Below, piece after piece: positions 1-12,059 of a stretch of 64,000 nt of DNA. The translations under genes and the position numbers were made by a program. How positions within the stretch are numbered: the stretch's first letter is position 1; each line of letters opens with the position of its first letter. The notes beneath the pieces were generated by a model. That model saw only the letters and a program-made list of their open reading frames with translations, ran no database searches and had not been told where the DNA came from. The DNA is from Bolinopsis microptera (lineage: Eukaryota > Ctenophora > Tentaculata > Lobata > Bolinopsidae), in the NCBI RefSeq assembly GCF_026151205.1, contig NC_087077.1:3534001-3598000 (forward strand). Direction: 5' to 3'.

Positions 1-170
1 TTATACACTATCGACTATCGAGTCTTGATACTTAAGTCAATATAAACTGCATTATGATAATCTTTTGATTGGATTGTTCTGAGCTGAGTTTTAAAAACGG
101 ATTAACTTTTCGTTCGCTGTCTTTTTTATTCGCTGTCTTTTTACTCGTTGTTTTGTCGAATTAGTTTTGT

Positions 171-342
171 ACGTGACAATCCCTGATATGCTAGCTGCTG
201 AAAAATAAAACCAACAAACATTTTCAGTTTCTAACTTACCACTTTGCTACATTTTCACGTGACAATCCCTGATATGCTAGCTGCTGAAAAATAAAACCAA
301 CAAACATTTTCAGTTTCTAACTTACCACTTTGCTTCATTTTC
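171..342. repeat. 86-bp tandem duplication
   Basis: Two direct copies with an 86-bp period (171-256 and 257-342), beginning ACGTGACAATCCCTGATATG. The last 31 bp of the unit (TTTCAGTTTCTAACTTACC...) continue as two further partial copies to about 400. The rest of 1-772 is AT-rich, with an (AT)n/(ATA)n stretch at about 535-615. I see no gene there. Confidence 0.8.
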
Positions 343-772
343 AGTTTCTAACTTACCACTTTGCTTCATTTTCAGTTTCTAAATTACCACTTTGCTACGT
401 GGCCACTGATATCGAGTTTTAGAGGTTTGCTGGAGACATGGTTAAGTTACATCCAACCCTGGAGATACACCTCTATTGTCCCTGGTACGGATATTATCAC
501 TTACATAATACATTTCTTAACATTACGACGTACATATCATATATAATAATATATAATATTATATAATAATGCTATATGATAATATATATATATATATAAT
601 AATACTTCTTATTATTATGACGACTAATATTTGGCGAAATTTGAAAATACTCAATCGATTAAAAATTGGATTATTGAACCAAAGCATAAAAACTTAGTAG
701 CGGTGAAGTAGATTGGTTTTAATAAAGAAGCGAAAACAAACTCCGCCTTAACATGACACCGTATCTGTGCAG

Positions 773-2182
773 GTCCCCTTACAGACAGCAACATATCAGA
801 ATGGCAGAACTTTATCCGGGACAACCTGCCAGCCTACTGCAACTTGCTGGACCGGTGCCTCAGAAGAATGTCTCACTCGCTTATCTGCAGTGGGAAGAAT
901 GTCACGTTGCTGTCACGTGTCCTCAAAATATATTCCGCCCCACCTCTGCTCAGGTTTGAATTTTGTGGCTCCTTTTGGTTTAAAGTGATAGCCGTTTGAT
1001 ATCCGAGAGAGTTCTGACGGCTATGAGGCGCCCAATAAAAACATATGGGCTATTTCAAAGTATAATTTAAACATTTGCAGCTAAAGTTATCTCTAGCAAG
1101 AGCTGTGATTGCTCCAAACTTTTAACCGAGTGAACTACACTTCAGGACGATATGTGAGCTGGAGAGAGGGAACACCCACAACATTGTCAACGTGTTTACG
1201 GAGGGGGAGGCAGCTCAAGAGCTGCTCGACAAACTTTCCGGGGAGGTAAAGAAAGTTTTTTTGTGTAGTAGAAGGCCTTACGGGTATTTTCTGCTCGATA
1301 CGCTAGAGAGTTTAGTTCCACCTCCCTAGACGTATTTTTGACCGTAGCATTGAGTTAAAGTGGATCTGGGATGATTGGACTGTTTTCTTCTTGGGCAAAA
1401 TCGCAAAATTAGGCCAAAAAAACCATGCAGCTGCACAAGATTGTATCAAAATATAGCAACTCCCCCTGTTTTTCCCTCTGGTAAAGATTTAAAAAAGTGG
1501 TGAAAATTTGTCCATTTTGCGTGTACCATTGTGTACTCGTACACTAGTGTGGTTTGTATGTTTCAGTCTAAAAAATCAGGAGATAAACAACAAGAAATGT
1601 GTCAAATGTTAGAAATCAGAAATGTAACTGACGAAATTTTCTTCAGATAATGCACCTGGAAAAGCAGCTGTCAAAGAGCACTCCCTCAGTCGGTCAGAGT
1701 GCTGCTGCTTCCGGTCTATTCGGCTGGATATCCGAGGGTAAAGCTTTACAATAATATTATCAGCTTACAATATGGCACATTTTTTATTGGAATTAATTAT
1801 GTCACTCGCTATTTAACAACAAAAACCTTGAGTTACGCTCGAAAATTGATATTGTTAACAGCTTATATGTGGGCAAATTTACTCAAGTCTAAGATCCACA
1901 ATGATGGTAAAGAAGTTATAACTTAGGTGCTATATGAGTAGATAAGATGTAGTAGATAAGATGTTATCTCTCTGTAAAGCATTCTCTTCAGGACTGTGGT
2001 CACAGCCAGACCAGCAAGACGCACAGCAGAAGACAGTGGACGCTCTGCGCTCCTCTGTCTCCCAGCTTCAGACCATGTTCTACATCAGCCCGAATATGGA
2101 GACAACTAGCACGTGCCCAAGTGAGCAGAGTGGACCTGATTATGTCACCGACGCTCTTCACAGACGCAGACTTACTCCACAG
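773..2182 (+). CDS. partial multi-exon gene, four internal exons, product unrecognised
   Basis: Four exons join in one open frame with consensus splice sites: 773-953 (after TGCAG, before GTTTGA), 1146-1245 (after TTCAG, before GTAAAG), 1647-1737 (after CTTCAG, before GTAAAG) and 1992-2182 (after CTTCAG, before GTTAGC). Phases agree across all three junctions (2, 0, 1), which is the main evidence that this is a real gene. Exon 1 encodes a helical segment containing SGKNVTLLSRVLKIYS. Exon 2 has GNTHNIVNVFTEGEAAQELL. Exon 3 ends SGLFGWISE. Exon 4 is Gln/Ser rich and ends HRRRLTPQ. The GK-x-x-x-LL pattern of exon 1 vaguely recalls gamma-tubulin complex components, but this is a weak guess. No start or stop codon was found; flanking exons may lie outside the window or in the repeat-filled DNA downstream. 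Codon use is more GC-rich than the surrounding DNA, as expected for coding sequence. Confidence 0.55.
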
Positions 2183-3204
2183 GTTAGCAGCATGTTAATC
2201 ATTTTACAGATAATTTCCATTAAAGCCCGGATCACGGTGTTCTGATCGCCTGAGGTATGGGAGTTTGGACTGTAATTGTTCCTAAAATTGTGGTCCAACT
2301 CTATCTTTAACGTGATACGTTAACCAGTCATGTTTTGAAAGATGGCGATTTTGTTTGTCAGTTTTGACTTGGGGAGGGGTTGAATTTATTAAGGGATTGA
2401 TTGATATGATCATAATTATGCTAAATATTACATTTTTTCTGTATTCCCAAAGTTTTCTTTCGCCTTTTTTTCTATGGTCACTATATTATATATTATGTAC
2501 AATATAATGTAGTGTATATGTACAGTTTTAACTAATTGCAACACTACTGATCTATTACATCTATTGAGTATTATGTTATCCAGTTATGGGATGAAAGTGC
2601 TTAGCCAGGTATAGTCCACACCCTGGTTCTATAATATGAAGGAGATTTTTTAATTCTAATGGGAAAGCTCGAAGATACAAACAAACGTTCACCATTCAAC
2701 AAATTATGAATAACTAAATTTACAATACATATTCTTAAAGAGCGGCTCTCTTATAAATGGCCATTGAATAATATCAAAATAACATAATTTAAATTTGCTT
2801 CTTTCCTTCTTTTCGCAGATATACTATACAGTATACATATCCACCGATATGAAAATCCACCGAATTTACCAGTCATATTGCAAAATTCTACCCAATTTTC
2901 CTTCCAGACTGTGTTTTTGTTTGCAAAGTAAAATAACATTTAAAATTAAAAGTATTGTGGTATCATATCTGTCGATATGAATAGGTAGTTAGTTAGAATA
3001 GGTAATAAGTATCGTAGCACGGTATCAATCATTTTGACAGTACTTGTTCGTCCAGGTACATGTTCGTCCAGGTACATGTGCGGCAGACTTCTTTAAGATA
3101 GTTAAAGGACCTGTACCAGTCATACTACCATCATACATAATGCCATACCGAGGGGACTCGAGATTATGAAATAGCCATCTCTACAGTCTCTGTTTCATTA
3201 GTTC

Positions 3205-3330
3205 CGTTATACCCAGTACAGTGTACAATACCCTGTACAGTGTACAATACCCTGTACAGTGTACAATACCCTGTACAGTGTACAGTGTACAGTGTACAGT
3301 GTACAATGTACCCTGTACAAGCACACATAT
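3205..3330. repeat. GTAC-rich short tandem repeat
   Basis: A 19-bp unit (CCCTGTACAGTGTACAATA) is repeated about three times, then decays into GTACAGT iterations. The units are self-complementary (GTACAGTGTAC), so cruciform or hairpin structure is possible. The open frames that cross it on both strands follow from the repeat and are not counted as genes. The flanks at 2183-3200 are AT-rich and show no gene. Confidence 0.75.
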
Positions 3331-3334
3331 ATTT

Positions 3335-3965
3335 TTCCAAAAATTTCTCCTTTAGAGCTCATACCGAATGGAATCATATTCAAGAGGTTGAAAATATTAC
3401 AGAATTTAAATCCAAGCTTAGTGCTCACATGTGGGAGAAAATTCTGCCGAGTGGCACTGATTCAGAATCAGATGCCTCATTGGAGACAGTTCAATAATGT
3501 TATGTCTGGTCATTATGTCTACCAGATCGACGTTGCTAGTTTTCACTTCCTATTTGTAGACATGGTGGTGCGCACGTCTTTTTGGCGCCCTTATCGATGC
3601 GTGATGTATGATTGGTGGCTATTGAATGGTTCTACTTGAAAATTTTAGGCTCTGCATTTCATCTCATCTCGTTCCATTATTTTCATAATTCATAAATATC
3701 ATATGCTTTGATTGTTAATTGACTGGATTGGTAATTTATTTTATTGGCGGTTAACTTGATTAGTAATTAATTGTGGGGGTATATTCTGATTTTGGGTGGG
3801 CCCATGCTTGTGCAGGAGTTGTATCTGTGTTTTGGTGACCCACAAGTCATTTGATTAGCCAAACTTTCTCTCAAGGTACATTTCGTAGCTTATTCCATTG
3901 TGTAATTTGTATGTAGTTGATTGATTTAAAAGATTTCAATCAAAAAAATTACAACCAAAGTATTT
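3335..3965 (+). mobile_element. 3' end of a CR1-like LINE (RT tail plus 3' UTR)
   Basis: An open frame ending at 3497 carries a peptide with TEWNHIQEVENITEFKSKL, matching the usual C-terminal end of jockey/CR1-type reverse transcriptases (trp-asn ... phe-lys-x-lys-leu). The following 3' UTR contains TTGTGCAGGAG ... TCTGTGTTTTGGTGACC and ends GATTGATTTAAAAGATTTCAATCAAAAAA. The same 3' UTR occurs inverted at about 41426-41665, which shows this is a dispersed 3'-end family. The element is 5'-truncated. The exact left boundary is uncertain because it runs into the GTAC repeat. Confidence 0.6.
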
Positions 3966-4089
3966 GAATAAAACCACCTCGCTATGGTCGAAAGTGAGTT
4001 CATGATGCTTCTTTCAATGTAAAATAGGAATGATAAAATCATTATGACATATACCCTGTCAGAAATCCAAAAGTTGACTCTGCGGGTTT

Positions 4090-4112
4090 TATTATTATTA
4101 TTATTATTATAA
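4090..4112. repeat. (ATT)n microsatellite
   Basis: About seven ATT units, immediately upstream (on the plus strand) of the minus-strand reverse-transcriptase fragment. It may mark the 3' tail of that LINE copy. Confidence 0.7.
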
Positions 4113-4151
4113 AACAGGATCTTACCGACAAAAATGATTCTTAAAAATACC

Positions 4152-4780
4152 TTAATGCGGTAAACTGTACCCTTGAAAAAGATTTTCCCAACATCTGTTG
4201 CATGCAGCTATATCTCTAATTTCGTTCAATTCATGCAAGTTGTCCATTTGCAAATTTCTACTACTTAAATCACTTCTTAAAACCGATAACAAGTTCATTC
4301 TAGGTCTCCCCAATCTACCAATGAATAAATTATCTGATTCAATAGCAAAAGAGAGAGCCGTTTGGGCTGGGGTGTTCTCCATACTCCTGAGAATGTGTCC
4401 AAACATCTTCCACCGCTGGTGTTCAATACGCTTGGATAACTTTTCAACTTTGCACCTTACATACAATGCTTTGTTGCTTATCATACCTTTAGGCCATTTG
4501 ATGTTTAAAATGGACCTGAGGTGTCTACGATGGAGTGTGTCCATTTTCTCCATGGTTGCTTTCTTAGGACTCCAACTATTTGAGTTGTAAATCAATACAG
4601 ATACAACTTGAGCATCATATAACCTCAGCTTTCTTTCAAGGGAAATTTTCTTACCGGACAACCATACTTTTCCAAAGTTCTTAAAAGCAATCTCAGCTAG
4701 GATTCTCCTTCTTTGAATGTCCTTCTCAGTACAGAGTAAGGAACCTAGTGACTTGTTACTTCGCCATGGTTCGTTATTAG
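4152..4780 (-). mobile_element. non-LTR retrotransposon reverse transcriptase, C-terminal fragment
   Basis: A minus-strand open frame of about 209 codons begins near 4780 inside coding sequence, without a proper start, and ends at a stop at 4152. Diagnostic stretches are EKDIQRRRILAEIAFKNF, LRLYDAQVVSVLIYNS and RHLRSILNIKWP, followed by KMFGHILR. This is the well-known C-terminal region downstream of the RT catalytic core in CR1/RTE-type LINEs (exchange of one strand of colonies in which the gene is written LRLY..VV..LLYG..W and HIRR). Catalytic RT motifs are absent because the copy is 5'-truncated. It is a dead fragment; no host function is suggested. Confidence 0.75.
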
Positions 4781-4898
4781 CTAATGGCTGACCGTTTGTG
4801 GTGGGTTAAAATAATGGCGGGTTAAAATATGACGGAATTTCTGAAATACCGCCGAATTTAACCCGCCATAATTAAAACGAACTAAGATATGTAACTAT

Positions 4899-6164
4899 GG
4901 GGGTCATTCATAATAACTAAGTATTTCTTAAGTAAATACTCGCTAGTAATTACTTAGATTTTGTCTCAAAATCGGTATTCACAAAGTTTGAGCATTTACT
5001 GCCCAGTAAAAACTAATACTCAAACTGAATTCATCGTGAGTATGGCTTACATTCAAGTAAATACTCACTAAAATGCTCTCAAACTAGCACTCAAATACTC
5101 AAATCAGTATTTTAAGAAGCACGACAGGTTAATTCAGATCTTTTGTTTGCCATCTTATGCTAATGGGAAAACACCCAAATTCGGATGTACATTGTACATC
5201 GATGTATCGAAGGAATGTGAAATAAACATTTTCGAGGGAAATTTGTGTCGAGTACATTCGACATTCGCACATCACGTACCGCATATGTCTGTGATGGAAT
5301 TTGTGATATCGCAATCTTGAAATGGCGGCAAAATGACAACACCCTTGACTCCGAAGATAATTCAGAATCATTCTTGATATCTATAATGAATGTTTCGTGT
5401 GCGATATTGTGTCCCCTACAGGCAATTTCACGTCCCTTTTACAGTGGTTTACCGTGATTTACTGTAGTTTTCTTTTATCCACGGTAGTTTCCCGAATCCC
5501 ACCGTAGTTTGTTTTCACTGTTCAACCTATTACAATCATCTCGGTACGCAATTTTTATCGCTAGTCCTAGCCAAAGCTTTCAGAGAGGTTTTTTATAACT
5601 ATTTTTTGAATTGATGACTGATCTGCGTTACTTGGCTCCTGAATGTCGTGGGGACACCATTTTTAGCTTTAACTAACCGTAATGGTCGCATCTATATTGG
5701 ACTTACAAGGAAGCTTATACTCTAACGTGTTTATTTTTCTGGGAAAATTTGCAAAAACGTCATCCAATCGGGACAAAATATATTAGAGCTTTTGTACTGG
5801 CAGTGAGGAGTCGTCCCTGATAATTTGAAGTGAAAATATAAATTAGAAGGGAAGTTATTGACGTTAAAAGTCGTTGAGCAATAGGTAGAGAAAATGAGAA
5901 AGGTGAGAAAATGATTTGAGAATTTGAATTCGGTTCTCACATTTTGAGCATGAGTTTTGATCATTTGCTAACTTTATGAATACCAATCTTGAGTTACTTT
6001 ATGAATACCGATTTGAGTGCTAGTTCCAACTCTGAGCATTTACTAGCGACAAAATACTCAGCCCAGCAAATACTTAACTTTACGAATACCAAAAGCGAAT
6101 TTGATCTCAAAATCTAAGATTATCTCACAATTTGAGTCTGAGTTTTCGTTTATGAATGACCCCT
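4899..6164. mobile_element. 1.27 kb non-autonomous inverted-repeat DNA transposon
   Basis: The ends are perfect 14-bp inverted repeats: GGGGTCATTCATAA at 4900-4913 and its reverse complement at 6150-6163. The element splits a sequence that is continuous at about 16,305 (ATGTAACTATAATACGTTTCAT), so the empty site can be read directly. About 3 bp (TAT) is duplicated. Subterminal regions on both sides carry many copies of CTCAAATCAGTATT, AATACTCA and GAGCATTTACT-like motifs in opposite orientation, as in transposase-binding arrays. No transposase frame is present. Short TSD and G-rich termini suggest a Harbinger/PIF-like MITE, but that assignment is inference. Confidence 0.65.
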
Positions 6165-6260
6165 TATAATATGTTTCATTGGAGGTGGTTTCTAGCATTC
6201 AATCGTTACTGTTTGGTCAGAACAATTCATTTGCGATAACTTCGTGTATCAACAACTTAT
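6165..6260 (+). other. relic of the GPCR 5' flank
   Basis: TTTCATTGGAGGTGGTTTCTAGCATTC and the following 70 bp match the non-coding DNA upstream of the intact receptor (16,315-16,400) and of the 21.5 kb receptor copy. No receptor coding sequence follows here. It marks an older, mostly deleted unit to the left of the first recognisable lectin-like gene. Confidence 0.6.
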
Positions 6261-6310
6261 CTTTTGAAACGTCATTTTTAAAATGTTGGTATTATAATAA
6301 GCAGACCTTA

Positions 6311-6590
6311 TCGGACCTTATCTGGACAGACATTAAATGAACATTGAACAGACATAATTTTAAACGGACATTATTATGAACGCTAGCTGGCATTCAATAC
6401 CATCAAATTTTTTTCTTTTTTTAACGTTATTTTATTTCAGCAAATAATTTTTAAATCCATTTTTTATACAGTAAGTAAGAAAAGCAGTCGTTAAGCAGTA
6501 AAAATGTTTAAATATGTGTACATGATCAGTGATATAACATATCATCTTCAACAAATGGGTTTTCGTGCATGAAATAGTCCTTAAAAGGTG
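6311..6590. mobile_element. truncated relic of the pogo-like element
   Basis: Begins TA|TCGGACCTTATCTGGACAGACATTAAATGAAC and runs colinearly with the left part of the complete element at 43411 as far as ATGGGTTTTCGTGCATGAAA. The right end is missing. From 6590 to 7150 the DNA is the common 3' flank of lectin-like units (compare 14,450-14,800 and 19,130-19,330), with a scrap of receptor tail at about 6,595-6,630; no gene. Confidence 0.65.
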
Positions 6591-8039
6591 CTCAGTATAC
6601 AGGTCCCTTAACAAGAGAGAAGAGGATTGGGTGGATTTCTTACAAGAATCAAATCAAATTTTCATAGGTAGTTGGTACTTGTGACTAAAACATTATGTAT
6701 TCAATCTTGTTTTACAACCAGTGGACTATAAATTAAAAATCCTTATTTCCATGCCATAATCCGAATGATAGATTTAAAAAGTACATGAAATGAAATGAAA
6801 AATAGTTAAAAAATACTTTACCCTGCATCAAATTTCAAAATAAGTAAAATACAAATTTGATCGAATCTTAAGTTCAATTAGCACTACTATAATCCTGTAA
6901 ATTTTTAGTAAAATTTTAAGTAAAATATATTAGAGACATTTTAGCATTTTAGCTGTTAGTAAAAATATTCGCCTAAGATATAAAAAACTACATTTAATGA
7001 TGATCTATATATATATAAATTATATTTGAATTTACATTGTCACTCCTAATTTAATATAATATCCTGTTTAGTTTTAAAATTATCAAAGTGGTTAAATTCT
7101 GTAAATTCTTAATAATATATATTGGAGACATTTAGCTACTGGTAAAAATTTATTTTGAGCATGGGGGTAGGGTTATGATTCTTTGGAGTTCCCAAAGCCC
7201 GCTATCATCATCTAAATAGTTGGATCCGACCATAACTTTGTGATTGCCTCTCTCATCCTTAGCGTCGTCACAGAATAATTGTTGACCCATCTTTTGGAAT
7301 TGGTTGATTATCACATAGTACCCGTCACTGTGCTCCTTAATTTCCCACCGTTCCTTATTCTTACCAATCGCCATTGGTCTAAATAAAGCCATATGATTTT
7401 CAACTTTTTTCCCCGGTTTATAACAAAACAGCACTTTGATGCCCTGTCGACCTTCGGGCTGAATCAAATAATTCCCGTCAATTTTTTGTGACGAAAATCA
7501 TCAACTAAATCATCTCCAAGAAATAACGGTCCGCCCCATTTTTTGTTGAATATCTTCACAGTTCCCCAATTTCCATTGGTACATTCGCCTCCAGCTCCGC
7601 TAAATTCTGCTGGTGCAAAAAGTTGAGTATTCAAGGGTGATGGCTGGAAGTCACCTGAAGTGTAAATAATGTTTAAATCCTAAAATTAAGATGGCTTAGT
7701 TTAACGTGGACTTATGTGTGTGCTACAAGTACAATTCATAACTGCGAAAATAGCCGCATTTAGTTTTAACGTCGCGAAAATAGCTGCAATTTAGTTTTAA
7801 CGTCGCGAAAATAGTGGCATTAAGTCTCTAACATGACCATTGACCGTGGTTGTTGACCTGGCAACCTTACCGGACTGAATCACTATGATAACAAAACAAA
7901 GTACGCAAGTTCATTATTAATCTCAATTAGATAAGATTTGTGCCCAATTTTTAACACTGTATTTTCCATCGTTGCACATTTGAACATAAGTAAAACATAT
8001 AGGGGAACACAACAGTTCAGACCAAATTGCACTATTAAA

Positions 8040-8615
8040 AAATGCTTTTAAAAAACTTCGTGAATTTTTGTTTTCAAGAATACTAAAATAACCAATATTT
8101 GTAGTTGGAGTTCAGTAAATCTCGGCAGATTTTAGTCATCAGGAATTACTAAGTCGAAATAAATAAAAGGGCTGAAACTGAAAAACGGGATATTAGAGTT
8201 TCATAATTAATTACAGTACAGCCTTATCGATTTTCACAGAAACTGCACCAAAGGCACATTTAAGATCGAACCGATAGCCTGCTGTGCTATTAATGCTTTT
8301 CATACAAAGTTACAACAAAGTCTTCATGTTATGGATCCTCAATAAATGCTATTCCAATCATTGGGCACAATCATTTTGAGCCAATAAACAATTTTTAAAT
8401 TTTTGCTAATTAGCTAATTGATAATTATCCAATTAATTGATTATTTGACGTAAAAATTGTCTTTACAAAAGTTTTTCTTCCTGATAATTGAACACCCTCG
8501 ATTAATTTGCAACCTTTTACGAATTACGATGTTCTCAACTAAAAATATTCGGCAAACAAGAAAGGTGGTAAAAAGTGGTAAAGTGGCAAAAAGTGGCCTT
8601 AAGACACGTGAAAAA
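8040..8615. mobile_element. degenerate relic of the fold-back element
   Basis: About 8045-8290 matches the left-arm orientation of the 46.66-50.11 kb fold-back (AGTTGGAGTTCAGTAAATCTCG ... TTTAAGATCGAACCGATA), and about 8365-8610 matches the opposite orientation of its outer arm (GCTAATTAGCTAATTGATAATTATCC ... GGTGGTAAAAAGTGG). The two parts flank a short centre, so this is a shrunken, diverged copy. It sits in the last intron of unit 11, where the receptor gene would be expected. The open frames over it (8441-8808) are not conserved. Confidence 0.6.
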
Positions 8616-9187
8616 GTTTGGAAAAGTTGGTCAGCCATAAAGGGCACCTAATGGAACTCAAAAACGTCAAAAATCCTTTGTAAGCTTTGTGTGTCGACAG
8701 ATCGATTTTTTCAGACGGATTTGTCTGTACTAGTTGGCTGCAGCAGTCACTACAGCTGATTAGTGGCTCTCTAATATTATTATCTGTTTTTGACCCGTTT
8801 ATGAACACATATCTTTTCGAAATATTTGCTTAAACTAACACTAGTACACCCATGGATCAAGAAGTAGAGAATTTTTGTCTTTTTACATCATTTATCTATA
8901 TGACTGATATGCTAAATGTTTGCACTCGGGAAATAATTAAGTGTAAGCAGTACCTTCTTTTAACTGATTAATGGCACCTTCAATCTAAAAGTCAATAAGG
9001 TGACTGAAAAAGAGAACTGAAATTTCGATACTTGTTTCATCAATAAAAAAAAATTAAATTTCAAACTGATACATTTGTGACTTTTTGATGATGGCTGGCA
9101 CATAGACATGTAGGAATTAGTTTAAAGACACAACCAAACATTATCTTACCCAGAAAAAAACACAGTCACGCATTGATCTTTTTAATA

Positions 9188-9345
9188 AAACAGGGCCCTT
9201 AACAATAAGAGGAGGAAGATGAGACCGAAGAAGAAGAAGATAGAACTCCCTGCAATCAGTGTTCACTTAGCGTATTTATACACGTTTATAAACACGTGTC
9301 AGGATTAAATTTAAACAGTCACCTCCCGGTGTAAGATATTAAAGT
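9188..9345 (+). pseudogene. GPCR C-terminal tail relic
   Basis: GGGCCCTTAACAATAAGAGGAGGAAGATGAGA and CTCCCTGCAATCAGTGTTCACTTAGCGTA correspond to the acidic tail and C-terminus of the intact receptor (17,705-17,845), including the downstream TTAAAGTGTTGCAGGTAAAATTTGTAATG. The body of the receptor is missing. At about 9,520-9,640 a scrap of lectin-like exon E (GTCGACCCAAAATGTTGTCTCATCCCGC) follows, in the same order as around the intact receptor. The DNA at 8,620-9,187 and 9,650-10,440 shows no gene. Confidence 0.65.
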
Positions 9346-10439
9346 GTTGCAGGTAAAATTTGTAATGGTGCTCCACGTCTCAAAGAGCTTTTAATGAACG
9401 GAATAAAAGTTTAATTCACCAAATCCCTGTTAGTACCATATTATGCAATCATTGTTAACTATACTTGTTATACTTTTTCAAAGTTTGAAAAACATTATGA
9501 TTACGTATAAGAATGGATCATACCACAAGGTTCTCACTGTTGTACAAGTATCCTCCAAGTTGTTCGTTGTTTTTTTATAGAGTGCGATACGTCGACCCAA
9601 AATGTTGTCTCATCCCGCTGCCTTCTAGAGACAAGGTAATTGTCGTACACTGCGGTTTCAATTAAACAATAAGTTTTCAATGGAACAATAAGTTTTATTT
9701 TACATTTTTTTAATCATAAATAAAATAAGAGCTTAAACCACGAATTAGTTAAATAGAAATAAACTTGAGGAAATATTCTTTGGTGATTGTATATAATTAT
9801 TAAAAAACTTTATTTGGTTGTTAGTATTTAATTATGGCAAGTGGTTGAATTTAGTGAGACAAGGTCAGTTTCTCTATTGTCTTAGAAAAATTTCTACGTT
9901 ACAGTAGGCAATACTGAGTGGCAGGAATGAGGGACCAAAACGCTTGGTGCTAACAATGACCCATTTACAAACCACTTCAGACATAGCAATGATATCATTT
10001 ATGCTTAATTTGTCTGAAACTGACCCTACTGCACTTCTAACATTCTATAAAAATATCTTCTAAAATAGGTATAAAGATGCATAACACAAAACACACAAAC
10101 AAAATGTTTATTATCCATATAAATTTCTATAGAACTTTTAAATTTCTATAAAACTAATAAACCTATATATAATATTCATTTTGCACCCAGAGAAAGATGT
10201 GATCACAGAGGTAGTTTCGATATTATGTTCATGACAAGGTATGGGGCTGTTGAAATTATTTTTTGCTAAGATATTACAGCTTTTGTAAGCTTAAGTAATC
10301 TAAGCAAGGTAAATTTTAAAGTTTTTGAATTTTGTCGAACACTGTTTAAGGCTAAGTTCCAGTCATTTGGTTCTCCTTCCTTTTGAGTGTGAGCGATGTT
10401 TATTTTTATAGATGATTCGAGGTGATTGGGCTTACAGGT

Positions 10440-10965
10440 GATTGTAGTTAGAATGAGATTTTATCGTACTGTGTTCCATATTGTCCCTGCTCTGTATATG
10501 TAGCTGTCTGATGGTTTAGGTGTGAGAATGAGTGTCTCTTTGCTAAGTCTACCAGATGTTTCAAAGAGGGAGTATAGTGATATATTAGTGGTTCTATATT
10601 TCAAGACCTTGAAGATGTCATTAATACAATGGTAGAAGTACAGATTATGCACATTCATGATTTCATGAGTGTTGAAAAGGGGTTTAGTATGCTCCTTTCT
10701 GTAGAATTCGTTGGCCAGAATTTGCTCCCCGAAGGGTCTGCATCGCGCACTAGTTTTAAATTTATCCAAGTATGCTTCTTTATCACCTTTGAACAGAGGT
10801 TTGAGTTTTTTGTTAGACAGTTATACCATATGCAAGATAGCTTTCAAACAGGGTGTGATACAGATCTTTATGGAGTTATGTGGGAATGTTATCTTTAATT
10901 CTATTTAGCATGCCACAGCAGCTGGCTAGTTTTTTTGCTAATTTACCTCTAGGTAAGTTCCAGCT
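10440..10965 (-). mobile_element. degenerate LINE reverse transcriptase C-terminal fragment
   Basis: The minus strand reads, with several internal stops and frame changes, from KLAKKLASCCGMLNRIKDNIP (near 10,960) through FESYLAYGIT and then an open stretch (10461-10769) with FGEQILANEFYRKEHTKPLF, LYFYHCINDIFKVLKYRT and YIYRAGTIWN. This order is the thumb and C-terminal region of CR1/L2-like non-LTR reverse transcriptases. Too damaged to be active. It lies in the last intron of unit 11. Confidence 0.65.
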
Positions 10966-11251
10966 TAGGTCTTCATTGATTACATGTTCGCCCCTATTCA
11001 TCAGATAGCACCCCAAACTTTTTTCTTCGCTGTTAACCCATGAGATGTACCAGTGCTCGTTTCCCCTTTTTGGGGTGTCATGGACTACTGCTCTACGGTC
11101 ATGTCCGTGTGCATCATCGAATACCGCTAACTTCCGACCAGTATTGGGACCTGATAAAGATGTTAATATTTTTTATAGGAAATTAAAACGGCCCGTTTTA
11201 CACGAAATCTTTTACTTCTATTTGCTATGATTGGTGGAAACTGTAAAGCTT

Positions 11252-11415
11252 TGTGAAAAGCGCCCGCTGGTGGATATAATACATATCCTACTCGCCTCGC
11301 AGGCGGAATTCCGTATAGCACTCGGGCCCTCCGGGCTATACAGGGATATGTCGTCCTCGGGTTGTGCGCCCTCGAGGACATATATTATATCGCCCGTTAG
11401 GCTGCGTGGATATAT
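11252..11415. mobile_element. GC-rich palindromic insert
   Basis: A patch of about 160 bp is far more GC-rich than its surroundings. It contains a near-perfect hairpin centred near 11,335 (GTATAGCACTCGGGCCC ... GGGCTATAC) nested in outer inverted matches (GGATATAATACATATCCT on the left, AGGACATATATTATAT on the right). It interrupts sequence that is continuous in the related intron at about 58,870. Interpreted as a small hairpin-type insertion; no target duplication was resolved. Confidence 0.5.
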
Positions 11416-12059
11416 ATATATTTGTACTATTGGTTTACACCGTATATGCTCACCATTCCTATTATTTATAGCTTTGATGTAGTAAAAATCATTCCCGTTA
11501 TATTTGGATTTTTGTATTTGCCATTTGTCATATCTTCCTTGACCAGATGTTGGTTGAATGTGAACCCAGTCAGAAAAATTACTCCTATTATCAGAATTGT
11601 GAGTCAGAGTGCAGCCAGCTGCAGGGCCATCTATTGCCTGTATCACATACGCTCGTTCTTCATTTGGTGAACGTTTTGCTAGACGGGAAAATGTTGGTGA
11701 GGAGAGATGTTGGGTCAAATAAATTAATTTTATGATAAATTATAGCTGATTTAAACTTGACAATTTACACATTTTCAGCAAGGCATTAGCCAGAAAACAT
11801 TATTTTAGTTTATTTCTCAATTCGAAGATAACAGAATATCAATAACGCCAAAAAATAATTTTGCATATTTAAACTTACTTGAACAAGTTATTATTGGTTT
11901 ATTCCGTGTATGCTCACTATCCCTATAATGTATAGCTTTGACTTTGTGATAAGTCATAGAATCAACTTCTTTTACCAACCATTTATCTTGCCACCATGGA
12001 TCCGAAGAGGGAAGGATAGATGGTACATTGTATATGTGTGGAGCAGCGGATGTCTCATC

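Noticed and set aside
11219..11454. C-terminal extension of the 166-aa minus-strand frame
   Set aside because: The frame continues past a GTGAGC donor into the GC-rich hairpin insert; only 11454-11678 matches exon D of other units.
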